From Pseudomonadota bacterium (GTDB lineage Bacteria; Desulfobacterota; Desulfovibrionia; Desulfovibrionales; Desulfovibrionaceae), in the NCBI GenBank assembly GCA_023411815.1, contig JAEYOJ010000021.1, positions 1 to 26,259 of the forward strand: DNA of 26,259 bases, read 5' to 3'. The translations under genes and the position numbers were made by a program. Positions 18,741 through 26,259 of the stretch are shown one piece after another (the first letter of the stretch is position 1; the number at the start of each line of letters is the position of its first letter). Below the pieces are notes generated by a model, which was not told where the DNA came from, did no database searches, and saw only the letters and a list, made by a program, of their open reading frames with translations.

Positions 18741-19829
18741 TCACGCCTCAAGCAACTTTTGCAGGCTTAGCTGCCCCAGAAGCCTGCCTTGCTGATCGAT
18801 GACCGGCAGCGTTTCCACCCCGTAGCGGATGAAAAAGCTTAAGGCCTGCTTGAGGGTCAAGTCCGGGGCCAATGGGAACGAACGGAGGTCCACGGGAACA
18901 AGGGATTCCATGGGACGCTCGGAACTGCCGTTTTCGGGGCGGTTCATCCAGCCGAGCAGCCTGCCCCCGTTTCCGGTGACCCAGAGCGACGGCAGTCTGC
19001 GGTCGATCCTGAACAATTGTTGCGCCCGCTCCGGCGAATCTTCCAGCCCCACGGCTGGCGCAGGCTGTATGAAATCACGTACGAACAATCGGGACAGGCG
19101 CTTTAGGCCTCTATCCGCGCCCACGAAGCTGCGTGCGAAATAGTCCGCGGGATGGGCCAACAGATCCTCGGGCGTGTCGTGCTGCACCAGCCGTCCCTCG
19201 CGCATGAGCGCCAGGCGTGTAGCCAAACGCACGGCTTCCTCCATGTCATGGGTCACGAAGACAATTGTTTTGCGCAACTCCTGCTGCAGGCGGGCCAGTT
19301 CTGTTTGCAGATGTTCACGTGTCACGGGATCCAGAGCACCGAAGGGCTCATCCATGAGCAGAATATCCGGATTCGCGGCCAAGGCCCGGGCCACGCCCAC
19401 ACGCTGGGCCTCTCCGCCCGAGAGCTGCCGGGGATATTTGCCTGCGTATTCTGCAGGAGGCAGCGTCAGCAGTTCCAGGAGCTCCCATGCCCGCAGTCTG
19501 ATCCTGGCCTTGTCCCAGCCCAGCAGGCGAGGCACCAATCCAATGTTATCCTGCACCGTCATGTGCGGAAAGAGACCTACGCTCTGAATGACATAGCCCA
19601 TGCTTCTGCGCAGGATTTCAGGCTTGGCTTGGCGTATGTCACGGCCATTTACGAGGATCGTTCCAAAGGACGGCTCGACCAATCGGTTGATCATGCGCAG
19701 AGTGGTTGATTTGCCGCAACCACTGGGACCGATAAGGCAGCAAAACTCTCCGCGCTCGATCTCCAGGGACAGATCGTCCACGGCCAGACTGCTTCCGTAG
19801 CGCTTGCTTACATGCCGTAGGCTGATCAT
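18741..19829 (-). CDS. compatible-solute ABC transporter ATPase with CBS domains (YehX/OpuCA-like)
   Basis: A 362-residue ATPase. It has Walker A GPSGCGKST (34-42), Q-loop Q82, signature LSGGE (136-140), Walker B ILLMDE with D160/E161 and the switch histidine in THDMEEA. A C-terminal extension (about 245-362) looks like two CBS modules (IDRRLPSLWVTGNGGRLLGWM, and GVETLPVIDQQGRLLGQLS). CBS domains in OpuA-type ATPases sense ionic strength or cyclic dinucleotides, so this part is likely the osmotic gate. The ATG overlaps the last codon of the upstream permease gene by 4 nt, as in coupled translation. E. coli YehX is shorter; the CBS tail makes this more OpuCA-like. Confidence 0.93.
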   Translation of the reverse strand: MISLRHVSKRYGSSLAVDDLSLEIERGEFCCLIGPSGCGKSTTLRMINRLVEPSFGTILVNGRDIRQAKPEILRRSMGYVIQSVGLFPHMTVQDNIGLVPRLLGWDKARIRLRAWELLELLTLPPAEYAGKYPRQLSGGEAQRVGVARALAANPDILLMDEPFGALDPVTREHLQTELARLQQELRKTIVFVTHDMEEAVRLATRLALMREGRLVQHDTPEDLLAHPADYFARSFVGADRGLKRLSRLFVRDFIQPAPAVGLEDSPERAQQLFRIDRRLPSLWVTGNGGRLLGWMNRPENGSSERPMESLVPVDLRSFPLAPDLTLKQALSFFIRYGVETLPVIDQQGRLLGQLSLQKLLEA

Positions 19830-21067
19830 GTCTGGTTTCTCTGGTTGTGACTCGGCGACACCAAGGAAATGGCGACCTGCATGAAAGCGTCGGCAGCCAC
19901 GGCCAACAGCACTGTGGGCAGCGCCCCCAGCAGGACGAGGTCGGCGGCGGCTTGGCCAAGGCCCTGGAAGATGAAGACCCCGAAGCCGCCCGCACCTATG
20001 AGCGCGGCCACGGCGGCATTGCCGATGCTCTGTACAAGAGCGATGCGGATGCCGCCCAGTATGGCCGGCAAAGCCAGAGGGATCGTGACACCGCTAAGGA
20101 GTTGCCACTTGCTCATGCCCATGCCCATGCCAGCGTCAACCGCCGCCGGATCGATGCTGGCCAAGCCGGCATAGGCGTTGCGCACCACCGGGAGCAGAGC
20201 ATACAGCGTCAGGGCGATGATGGCCGGCGCCGCGCCGATACCCTGTACGCCCATATATTCCAGGACAGGAAAATATTCGGCCAGCAGGCTCAGGGGCACC
20301 ATGAGCAGTCCGAACAAGGCCAGGCTGGGGATTGTCTGGGCCACGTTGAGTACCAGGAAGGCCCTGGGAGCCATCCATCGCCTGACGTGCAGGAATAGCC
20401 CCAACGGGATGCCGGCCGTGGCGCTTGCGGCCACGGACAGCACAGTGATAGTCAGATGGGCGAAAAGCTCGCTCAAGAAACGCCCCTGTCTTGCCTGGTA
20501 CTCCTTAACCAGAGCCAGGGAATCCAGGCCTCCGGCGGCCATGAGCACCGCCAAACCGATCAGCCAGAGCAGGGTGGCCAAGGCTCCGGCAGGCTGGCCG
20601 ACACTCCTGAATCTGTCCGCGCAGATCATGCCCAGGCTCACGAGCAAGACCCAGAAGCCCCAACCCAGGGAAATCCTGGCGAAGGCGGTCGCCGTATCCA
20701 TGACCAGCCGTGCGCCCTGGCCGGTAGCGAGGACGAGTAAGACCACGCCTGCCCAGGATACTGGTAAGACCAGCCTTTCGGTGTTGATGACCCTGGACCG
20801 CACGGGCAGTGCAGCTAAACTCAGCAGCAAAAGGGCGCCGTGCAGCAACGCCAGTTCGGTAAATTCAGATGGCACCAGCGGATCGAATATTTCCCAGATG
20901 CGCAGGCCCTCGCCTGCGGCCAGACGATTGGGGCGCAGCACGAGCAGCGGGCCATACAGAAGTGCAAACCAGCCCAGACCGACACTCAAGGCCAAGACCC
21001 GGTCCCAGACAGGCTTAGTGGATATAGCCGCGCGAGGTGAGGTATTCCCGAGCCACGCTTTCGGCAT
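19826..21067 (-). CDS. compatible-solute ABC transporter permease, long form (YehY-like)
   Basis: About 413 residues with two parts. The N-terminal 190 residues carry four or five extra membrane helices. The C-terminal part (about 200-400) is the binding-protein-dependent permease domain, with the coupling loop DAGMGMGMSKWQLLSGVTIPLALPAILGG. Such an N-terminal membrane extension is also seen in E. coli YehY, whereas ordinary OpuC permeases lack it. The start is uncertain. I prefer the ATG at 21067 with GAAGG 5 nt upstream, which overlaps the binding-protein gene by 53 bp. An ATG at 21094 has a poor ribosome site, and TTG codons just after the upstream stop (20995, 20989) are alternatives that would remove the overlap. 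Confidence 0.85.
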   Translation of the reverse strand: MPKAWLGNTSPRAAISTKPVWDRVLALSVGLGWFALLYGPLLVLRPNRLAAGEGLRIWEIFDPLVPSEFTELALLHGALLLLSLAALPVRSRVINTERLVLPVSWAGVVLLVLATGQGARLVMDTATAFARISLGWGFWVLLVSLGMICADRFRSVGQPAGALATLLWLIGLAVLMAAGGLDSLALVKEYQARQGRFLSELFAHLTITVLSVAASATAGIPLGLFLHVRRWMAPRAFLVLNVAQTIPSLALFGLLMVPLSLLAEYFPVLEYMGVQGIGAAPAIIALTLYALLPVVRNAYAGLASIDPAAVDAGMGMGMSKWQLLSGVTIPLALPAILGGIRIALVQSIGNAAVAALIGAGGFGVFIFQGLGQAAADLVLLGALPTVLLAVAADAFMQVAISLVSPSHNQRNQT

Positions 21068-21929
21068 CCAGGCCTTCGATTGAAATACGCGCATTGAGAT
21101 CTTGCAGAGTTTTCTGATTCAGGTCGGAGAACACAGGCGGCAGGATGGCCTCAATGCTTGGATAGCGCTCCAGGGCTTCACGTCGGACCAGGGGGGCGGG
21201 TGCGTAGACAGGCTGAACGGATTTGGGATCGGCAAGCACTGTTAGTCCGAGCGCGGCCAGGCTGCCGTCAGTACCGTAGGCCATGGCCGCATTGACCCCA
21301 TCGATTCCCTGTGCCGCGGCCTGTTCGGTCAGGGCTGTATTGCAGCCCGAAAGTACGAGCATCTGTTCCTTGGAAAGGCTGAAGCCATAGGCTTTTGTGA
21401 AGGCAGGCAAGGCGTCGGGCCGTTCCACGAACTCGTCGCACGCGGCCAGCTTGACGCTTCCGCCCTGACTGACATAACGGGCAAAATCATCCATGCTTCT
21501 CAATCCCTTGCCAGCCAATTCCTGATTTACGGCGATGGCCCAAGTATTGTTGGCCGCAGCGGGTGGCAGCCAGACCAATCCGTTCTTTGCATCCAGTTCC
21601 TTTACGGTGGCGTAGGCCTTGCGTGCATCCCGCCAAGTGTCCGCCGGAGCGTCGGGAAAAAAGATGGCTCCGTTGCCGATGTACTCGGGGTAGACGTCCA
21701 CCTGGCCGGAAAGAATGCCCTGCCGCACGATGGGCGTGCCGCCTAACTCGGTGCGGTCTTGCACTTCAATGCCGTGGTGGCGGAGAAGGAGCACAATCAT
21801 CTTACCCAGCAGGGCGCCTTCGGTATCGATCTTCGAACCCACGAGCAAAGGCTTTTGAGCCATGGCGGGCTGCGCCCCCAGGCCAGCCATCGCGACAACG
21901 ACTAATGTCAGGACAATTGAACGGATCAC
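21015..21929 (-). CDS. compatible-solute ABC transporter substrate-binding protein (OsmF/YehZ-like)
   Basis: A 304-residue periplasmic binding protein of the OpuAC/QAT class. It starts with a signal peptide, MIRSIVLTLVVVAMAGLGAQPAMA, probably cut after AMA. Family signatures are GSKIDTEGALLGKMI, the LGGTPIVRQGILSGQVDVYPEYIGNG segment, and LVRREALERYPSIEAILPPV near the C-terminus. I use the GTG at 21929 because GAGAGG lies 6 nt upstream and it gives a clean signal peptide; a frame extension to a GTG at 21959 has a weak site. Its length matches E. coli OsmF (305 residues). It is the first gene of the transporter operon and diverges from cheD. Confidence 0.9.
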   Translation of the reverse strand: MIRSIVLTLVVVAMAGLGAQPAMAQKPLLVGSKIDTEGALLGKMIVLLLRHHGIEVQDRTELGGTPIVRQGILSGQVDVYPEYIGNGAIFFPDAPADTWRDARKAYATVKELDAKNGLVWLPPAAANNTWAIAVNQELAGKGLRSMDDFARYVSQGGSVKLAACDEFVERPDALPAFTKAYGFSLSKEQMLVLSGCNTALTEQAAAQGIDGVNAAMAYGTDGSLAALGLTVLADPKSVQPVYAPAPLVRREALERYPSIEAILPPVFSDLNQKTLQDLNARISIEGLDAESVAREYLTSRGYIH

Positions 21930-21966
21930 GGCAAACCTCTCAGATGACGATTGATCCACCTTAACG

Positions 21967-21995
21967 AGTAAACTGGAATCCGCGAACTATGGCAA
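21967..21995 (-). promoter_or_regulatory. candidate sigma-70 promoter for the osmF-type operon
   Basis: On the minus strand TTGCCA (21995-21990, five of six) and TTTACT (21972-21967, four of six) are spaced by 17 bp, about 38 bp before the GTG start. The -35 box lies inside the palindrome at 21990-22008, so a regulator bound there could block or alter promoter use. Confidence 0.4.
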
Positions 21996-22008
21996 ATTTT
22001 TTTTGCCA
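21990..22008. promoter_or_regulatory. 19-bp palindrome, possible operator or terminator hairpin
   Basis: TGGCAAA-TTTTT-TTTGCCA is a perfect 7-bp inverted repeat around a five-T centre, in the gap between the osmF-type gene and divergent cheD. Symmetry, length and overlap with a -35 box suit a dimeric repressor site. As a terminator hairpin it would serve no obvious gene. A consensus TATAAT on the plus strand (22016-22021) lies just beyond it toward cheD. Confidence 0.4.
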
Positions 22009-22113
22009 GCCGGTTTATAATCAAGTGCACCAGCAATGCCTGGCGTTGACGATGACGAACGAGCTTGTCTTGCGCCATGATTTCGGCGTAAGTGGGCGCG
22101 AAGCGAGGCGAGC

Positions 22114-22665
22114 ATGCATGTTGACGAGACGTGGGGCACGGCGGGGCCCAGGCGGCTCATGGACAGGGGGATCAGACATACCCACTTGCTGATAGGCGAG
22201 TGTATTGTCTCAGGGCATGATCTGCTTATAAGCACCGTGCTCGGATCATGCGTCACGGCAACCTTCCATCACCCGGCGACGCGCCTGTGCGCCATGTTTC
22301 ACGCCATGCTGCCAACCGGAGGCAGGGATTCGCGGCAAGTCCTCGCCTGCAAGTATGTGGACGGAGCCATCAATCTCATTGCCGGCAAGTATGCCGCCCG
22401 GAGCATCGATTTTAGCGAAGTGGAAGTTAAGCTCTTTGGCGGCGGGTTCACCGTAAGCCGTCGGGAGAGGGACACTTTGCTGGACATGGTGGATGTGGGC
22501 GGCATGAATGTCGAGCATGCCAGGCGCGAACTGAACCGCTACGGCTTTGCCATCCTGCGTGAAGACGTATTGGGCCTCAAGGGTCGCAAGCTTTATTTCC
22601 ACACGTCCAGCGGCACGGTTTGGATGAAATTTCTGTCCGGTTCAAGACGTCTCCAGGCTTCATGA
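22114..22665 (+). CDS. cheD: chemoreceptor glutamine deamidase CheD
   Basis: A 183-residue cytoplasmic enzyme that deamidates glutamines on chemoreceptors and, in many bacteria, partners with the CheC phosphatase. The catalytic set is visible: T41 and C46 in STVLGSCVTATF and H63 in MFHAMLP, with the 17-residue Cys-His spacing of the family. Later motifs are VKLFGGG (about 105-111) and GRKLYFHTSSGTVWMKFL at the C-terminus. GAGGCG lies a few bases before the ATG, and a second in-frame ATG at codon 16 is possible. It stands apart from any che cluster in this window but lies near motAB, with the transporter operon between. It diverges from the osmF-type gene. Confidence 0.92.
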   Translation: MHVDETWGTAGPRRLMDRGIRHTHLLIGECIVSGHDLLISTVLGSCVTATFHHPATRLCAMFHAMLPTGGRDSRQVLACKYVDGAINLIAGKYAARSIDFSEVEVKLFGGGFTVSRRERDTLLDMVDVGGMNVEHARRELNRYGFAILREDVLGLKGRKLYFHTSSGTVWMKFLSGSRRLQAS

Positions 22666-22792
22666 TCCGAGCCAAGCCTATTTCCGGCAAGCCATTGACG
22701 CGAAGGGCATTCCATGTTGCCCTGGTCGGGTTCCCGGCGTTTTCACCTGAAGCCGGACATGGCCGCCAACCCTCGAAAAGCAGGGCGTACAC

Positions 22793-23959
22793 GTGGCAGA
22801 GCAGGTAACGCGCGTCATCATGCATCTGGACATGGATGCATTCTTCGCCTCCGTGGAACAGGTGGACAACCCCGAGCTCAAAGGCCAGCCGGTCATCATC
22901 GGTGGCCAGGAGCGCGGCGTGGTTTCCGCGGCTTCCTATGAGGCGCGGAAGTTCGGCGTCCGCTCGGCCATGCCCTCGGCTGCGGCGCGCCGGCTTTGCC
23001 CCCAGGGTATTTTCCTCAAGGGCCGCATGCATCGCTACGCCGAGGTCTCAGCGCAGGTTATGGCCGTATTGCGCGGCCTGGTTCCTGTGGTCGAGCAAAC
23101 CTCGGTGGACGAGGCCTATGTGGACGCCACGGGTACCGAGCGACTCTATGGTCCCCCAACGGAGTTGGGTCGACGCCTCAAACGGGAGATTCGCCAGGCC
23201 ACACGGCTTTCGTGCTCCGTGGGCATTGCGCCGAACAAATTCCTGGCCAAGATCGCCTCGGATATGGACAAGCCGGACGGGCTCCACGAGATCAAGCTGC
23301 AGGACGTGCAGAATTTCCTGCGCGATCTGCCCGTGGATAAGATTCCCGGCGTCGGGCCCGGTTGCATGAAAGTGCTCGGCAAGCTGAAAATCAAAACGGC
23401 CTCGGACGTGCTGCGTTTTTCTCGCGAGTTCTGGGTTGAGAAGTTCGGCAAGTGGGGGTGCGTGCTGCATGACCGTGCCCGAGGCATCGACGGACGGACG
23501 GTTTCTCCGGAGCATGAGACAAAATCCTCAAGTGCTGAAAACACCTTTTCACGAGACGTGGACGATCCCGAGTTCCTGCGCGGATGGATGTGGCGTCAGT
23601 CGGAGAGAGTGGGCAGGGATCTGCGTGAGCACGGCTGGTTCGGCCGTACTGTAACGCTCAAGGTCAAGTATGCGGACTTTACGCAGATCACTCGTAGCCG
23701 GTCCCTGCATGGGGCCACCAACAGCACGCGGGTCATCCATGAAACGGCAGTGAGCCTGCTGGCCGAGATAAACCTGACCAGGAAAGTCCGGCTCATTGGA
23801 GTCGGAGTATCGAATTTCGATAAAGGCGATGGACAACTCAGTCTGCTCGACAGCCTTGATCCGCGTCCGGACAGGCTTGACCTTGCCATGGATGCCATAC
23901 GGGACAAATTCGGGGACAAGATCCTCGTGCAGGGCAGGGTCTTCGACCTCAAGAAGTAA
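22793..23959 (+). CDS. dinB: DNA polymerase IV (Y-family)
   Basis: A 388-residue translesion polymerase. The palm carries HLDMDAFFASVE with metal ligand D13 and SVDEAYVD with D106 and E107. Steric-gate and finger region: PVIIGG...GVVSAASYEARKFGVRSAMP. A helix-hairpin-helix segment (DKIPGVGPGCMKVLGKLKI, about 182-200) and the little-finger domain follow. The near-terminal GQLSLLD fits the sliding-clamp binding motif. The start is GTG with CAGGG upstream; an ATG ten codons in would cut into the first strand. It leads a tight cluster, with the aminopeptidase starting 11 nt after its stop. I found no obvious LexA-type operator in the 127 bp between cheD and this gene. Confidence 0.95.
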   Translation: MAEQVTRVIMHLDMDAFFASVEQVDNPELKGQPVIIGGQERGVVSAASYEARKFGVRSAMPSAAARRLCPQGIFLKGRMHRYAEVSAQVMAVLRGLVPVVEQTSVDEAYVDATGTERLYGPPTELGRRLKREIRQATRLSCSVGIAPNKFLAKIASDMDKPDGLHEIKLQDVQNFLRDLPVDKIPGVGPGCMKVLGKLKIKTASDVLRFSREFWVEKFGKWGCVLHDRARGIDGRTVSPEHETKSSSAENTFSRDVDDPEFLRGWMWRQSERVGRDLREHGWFGRTVTLKVKYADFTQITRSRSLHGATNSTRVIHETAVSLLAEINLTRKVRLIGVGVSNFDKGDGQLSLLDSLDPRPDRLDLAMDAIRDKFGDKILVQGRVFDLKK

Positions 23960-23970
23960 GCGGAGGATTC

Positions 23971-25170
23971 ATGTTCGACACCATGCGACTGGAAAAATAC
24001 GCCGACGTGCTCATCTGGGGACTCAAGACTTCGCGCAAGAAACCTTTCGCCAATGGCGACATCGTGCTCGTGCGTTTCGATTATCCCGCCTTGCCGCTGG
24101 TCGAGGCGCTCTATGGCAAACTCATGGACATGCGCCTGAATCCGGTCTTACGGCTGCAACTCACCGCGGGCATGGAGCGCGACTTCTACGATTTGTCCGG
24201 ACAGAAGCAGCTTACCTTCGTGCCGCCCGGTGAGAAAGAACTGGTGGACAACCTGTCCGGGCTTATCTCCATTCTTGCCCCGCAATCACTGACTCATCTG
24301 AGCCATGTCGACCCGGCAGACTTCGGCACGTTTCAAAAAAGCCGCAAATTCCTGCGCGACATCATGGATCGGCGTGAAGAGCAGGGCGAGTTCGGCTGGA
24401 CTCTCTGCCTCTATCCCACTCCGGCCTTGGCCGAGAAGGCCGGGCTTAGCCTTGAAGAGTATGCCCACCAGATCGAGAAGGCCTGCTACCTGAACATGGC
24501 TCAGCCCGAGCAGGATTGGCAGAAGTTCTGGAAGGCGGCCCAGGAAATCAAGGCCAAGCTCAACAGCCTGGACATCGAGTCGTATCATATCGAGTCCGAG
24601 GGCACGGACCTGCATGTGACGGGCGGTCTCAAGCGGCGTTGGGTGGGCATCACCGGGCACAACATTCCGAGCTTCGAGATGTACATCTCGCCCGATTGGC
24701 GCGGCACGGAGGGTGTTTTCTACGCCGACCTGCCCTCGTACCGCAGCGGCAACTACATCAAGGGAGTGAAATTGACTTTCAAGGCCGGCGTGGTCACGGA
24801 TGTACAGGCTGAACAGGGCCAGGAATTCACCATCAAGCAGCTCAACATGGACCAGGGAGCCCGGCGTCTTGGTGAATTTTCGCTCACGGACAAGCGTTTT
24901 TCGCGCATAGACCGCTTCATGGCCCATACCCTGTACGACGAGAACTTCGGCGGACAGAACGGCAACTGCCATGTGGCCGTGGGATCCTCATATTCCGACA
25001 CATATGCCGGCGATCCTGCGGAATTGTCCTTGGAGCGAAAAGAGGAACTGGGCTTCAACAATTCGGCCCTGCATTGGGATCTCATCAACACCGAGGATAA
25101 ACGCGTCACGGCCTACTTGCGCGGCGGCGGCAAGACCGTCATCTACGAGCAGGGCATGTTCACTCTTTAG
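23971..25170 (+). CDS. M29 family aminopeptidase (aminopeptidase T/AmpS-like)
   Basis: A 399-residue metallopeptidase of family M29, which removes N-terminal residues from peptides in the cytoplasm using two divalent metals. The likely metal ligands are all present in the C-terminal half: E236 in NIPSFEMYISP, E302 in RLGEFSL, H334 in NCHVAVGSSY, and H368 and D370 in LHWDL, with Y341 near the site. The N-terminal half (about 1-215) is the family's alpha/beta domain (IVLVRFDYPALPLVEALY). GGAGGA lies just before the ATG. The gene starts 11 nt after dinB and ends 3 nt before miaA, so the three are likely co-transcribed. Substrate preference is not predictable. Confidence 0.9.
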   Translation: MFDTMRLEKYADVLIWGLKTSRKKPFANGDIVLVRFDYPALPLVEALYGKLMDMRLNPVLRLQLTAGMERDFYDLSGQKQLTFVPPGEKELVDNLSGLISILAPQSLTHLSHVDPADFGTFQKSRKFLRDIMDRREEQGEFGWTLCLYPTPALAEKAGLSLEEYAHQIEKACYLNMAQPEQDWQKFWKAAQEIKAKLNSLDIESYHIESEGTDLHVTGGLKRRWVGITGHNIPSFEMYISPDWRGTEGVFYADLPSYRSGNYIKGVKLTFKAGVVTDVQAEQGQEFTIKQLNMDQGARRLGEFSLTDKRFSRIDRFMAHTLYDENFGGQNGNCHVAVGSSYSDTYAGDPAELSLERKEELGFNNSALHWDLINTEDKRVTAYLRGGGKTVIYEQGMFTL

Positions 25171-25173
25171 ACT

Positions 25174-26103
25174 ATGACTCTTCCAAAAGTACTCTGCATT
25201 CTCGGCCCCACCGGCGCTGGCAAGACCGATGCCGCGGTGGGCCTGGCCGAAGGCTTGGGCGGCGGCGTGGTAAATTTTGATTCGCGCCAAGTCTATCGCT
25301 ACCTGCCTATTGTCACGGCCCAGCCCACGCCAGAGGAGCGACAAACGGTTCCGCACCTGCTGTATGGCTTTCTGGATCCATGCGAGACCATCAGCGCTGG
25401 CTCGTTCATTTCCATGGCCGAGAAGGCTATGGCGGAGTTGCGTGGAGAAGGGCTGCTGCCGATTTTGGTGGGCGGCACGGGCATGTATCTGGAGGGCCTG
25501 CTGCAGGGATTGGCCGAGATCCCCCCCGTGCCTGCAGAGGTTCGCACGTCGGTGCAGGCCGAGTGCGACAACCAGGGTACAGCCAGACTGTACGCGCGGC
25601 TTACGGCCATAGATCCGCGCTACGCCGCAAGAATTCACGTTAACGACCGTCAGCGCATCACACGTGCATTGGAAGTGCACGCCGCTACCGGTAGAGCTTT
25701 CTCGGAATGGCACGAGCAGCAAAACCCCCAAGCCGCGAAACCACACTATAATGCCTTGAAGATCGGTATTGTTCTGGGCATGAGCGATCTCGAAAACCGA
25801 TTGGCGTTACGCATTGAGCGTATGCTGGAGGCCGGCGCGCTGGAGGAAATGCGCCGGGCGTATACCTTGTGTCCGAACGAGCATGCGCCGGGTTTCACGG
25901 GCATAGGTTGTCGCGAGCTGCTGGAAGTCATTCTTGGCAGAACAAGCCTGGAAGAGGCCAAGCACATCTGGCTGAAGCGAACGCGGGCATACGCCAAGCG
26001 TCAGCTGACCTGGTTTCGGCGCGACAAGGGTATCCACTGGTTTTCACCGGCAGAGCTTTCGGCCATGCTGGACCTAGCGCAACGCTGGCTCCACAATGGT
26101 TGA
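25174..26103 (+). CDS. miaA: tRNA dimethylallyltransferase MiaA
   Basis: A 309-residue enzyme that adds a dimethylallyl group to the N6 of A37 in tRNAs reading UNN codons. Signatures: P-loop GPTGAGKT (11-18), NFDSRQVYR (34-42), ITAQP-like IVTAQP in place of the common IGTAKP, VGGTGMYL (about 98-105), RITRALEV, FTGIGCREL in place of the more usual IGYRE, and TRAYAKRQLTWFRRD near the C-terminus. The gene begins 3 nt after the aminopeptidase stop with only a weak ribosome site, which suggests coupled translation. Full length for the family. Confidence 0.96.
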   Translation: MTLPKVLCILGPTGAGKTDAAVGLAEGLGGGVVNFDSRQVYRYLPIVTAQPTPEERQTVPHLLYGFLDPCETISAGSFISMAEKAMAELRGEGLLPILVGGTGMYLEGLLQGLAEIPPVPAEVRTSVQAECDNQGTARLYARLTAIDPRYAARIHVNDRQRITRALEVHAATGRAFSEWHEQQNPQAAKPHYNALKIGIVLGMSDLENRLALRIERMLEAGALEEMRRAYTLCPNEHAPGFTGIGCRELLEVILGRTSLEEAKHIWLKRTRAYAKRQLTWFRRDKGIHWFSPAELSAMLDLAQRWLHNG

Positions 26104-26259
26104 GAGCGAAAGGCCGTGTGCGAAGGCTAGGAACAGAGGTGGTCCCGGTTGTCAGGACAGGTCGGCGGCGGAAATAAGGTGTAGCCGGGTTACTGTTCAC
26201 GCCGCCCGGCGGGACGGTGTCATGCCCTGAGCATTTCCCGGTCCAGGCATTGCCGCCTG

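Noticed and set aside
26104..26259. GC-rich tail after miaA; the minus strand has GGGAA, GTCCCGCC and CAGTAA pieces recalling a cobalamin riboswitch, and the plus strand has TAGCCGGGTTAC recalling a cyclic-di-GMP riboswitch end.
   Set aside because: Only scattered fragments match; the remaining core elements of either class are not in place, and the window ends too soon to test. A covariance-model search with flanking sequence would decide.

Overview
This is a GC-rich bacterial chromosomal window with dense, mostly well-recognised housekeeping and stress genes. The gene content fits a motile delta-proteobacterium, most likely a Desulfovibrio/Desulfocurvibacter-type sulfate reducer. That placement is an inference from the MiaA sequence style (ITAQP-like motif after DSRQVYR), paired FapA/DUF342 proteins beside motAB, and a PAPS-synthetase-like protein. 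No rRNA, tRNA, CRISPR array, transposon or prophage gene is visible.

Layout. (1) 1-279 is the tail of an unrecognised gene and a leader. (2) 280-1992 (+) is a fused ATP sulfurylase/APS kinase whose kinase half is canonical and whose sulfurylase half has unusual active-site motifs. (3) 11281-1980 (-) is a four-gene alpha-glucan/trehalose operon, transcribed glgE, treS-maltokinase, glgB, treZ, with 13-22 nt gaps. It meets the sulfurylase gene tail to tail with a 13-bp overlap. (4) 12044-11433 (-) is a histidine phosphatase with a TTG start. (5) 12472-12173 (-) is a 99-residue acidic orphan with its own rho-independent terminator. (6) 12473-12822 has no gene. (7) 14733-12823 (-) and 15240-16340 (+) are two divergent FapA (DUF342) paralogues separated by about 500 bp containing a sigma-54-like element. 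(8) 16456-17970 (+) is motA-motB. (9) 21929-17981 (-) is an osmF-yehY-yehX-yehW type compatible-solute ABC importer in the same gene order as E. coli yehZYXW. (10) 22114-22665 (+) is cheD. (11) 22793-26103 (+) is a compact dinB, M29 aminopeptidase, miaA cluster.

How the genes fit together. TreS isomerises trehalose to maltose, the fused kinase makes maltose-1-phosphate, GlgE polymerises it, and GlgB branches the product. TreZ would release trehalose from maltooligosyltrehalose, but its usual partner TreY is not in the window. With the OsmF-type importer this suggests an osmotic-stress or carbon-storage theme. FapA, MotAB and CheD form a separate motility/chemotaxis theme. I do not see a convincing undescribed multi-gene system here. 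The best leads are the altered sulfurylase active site, the TreZ-without-TreY operon, the 99-residue orphan, and the regulatory DNA between the FapA genes and between osmF and cheD.
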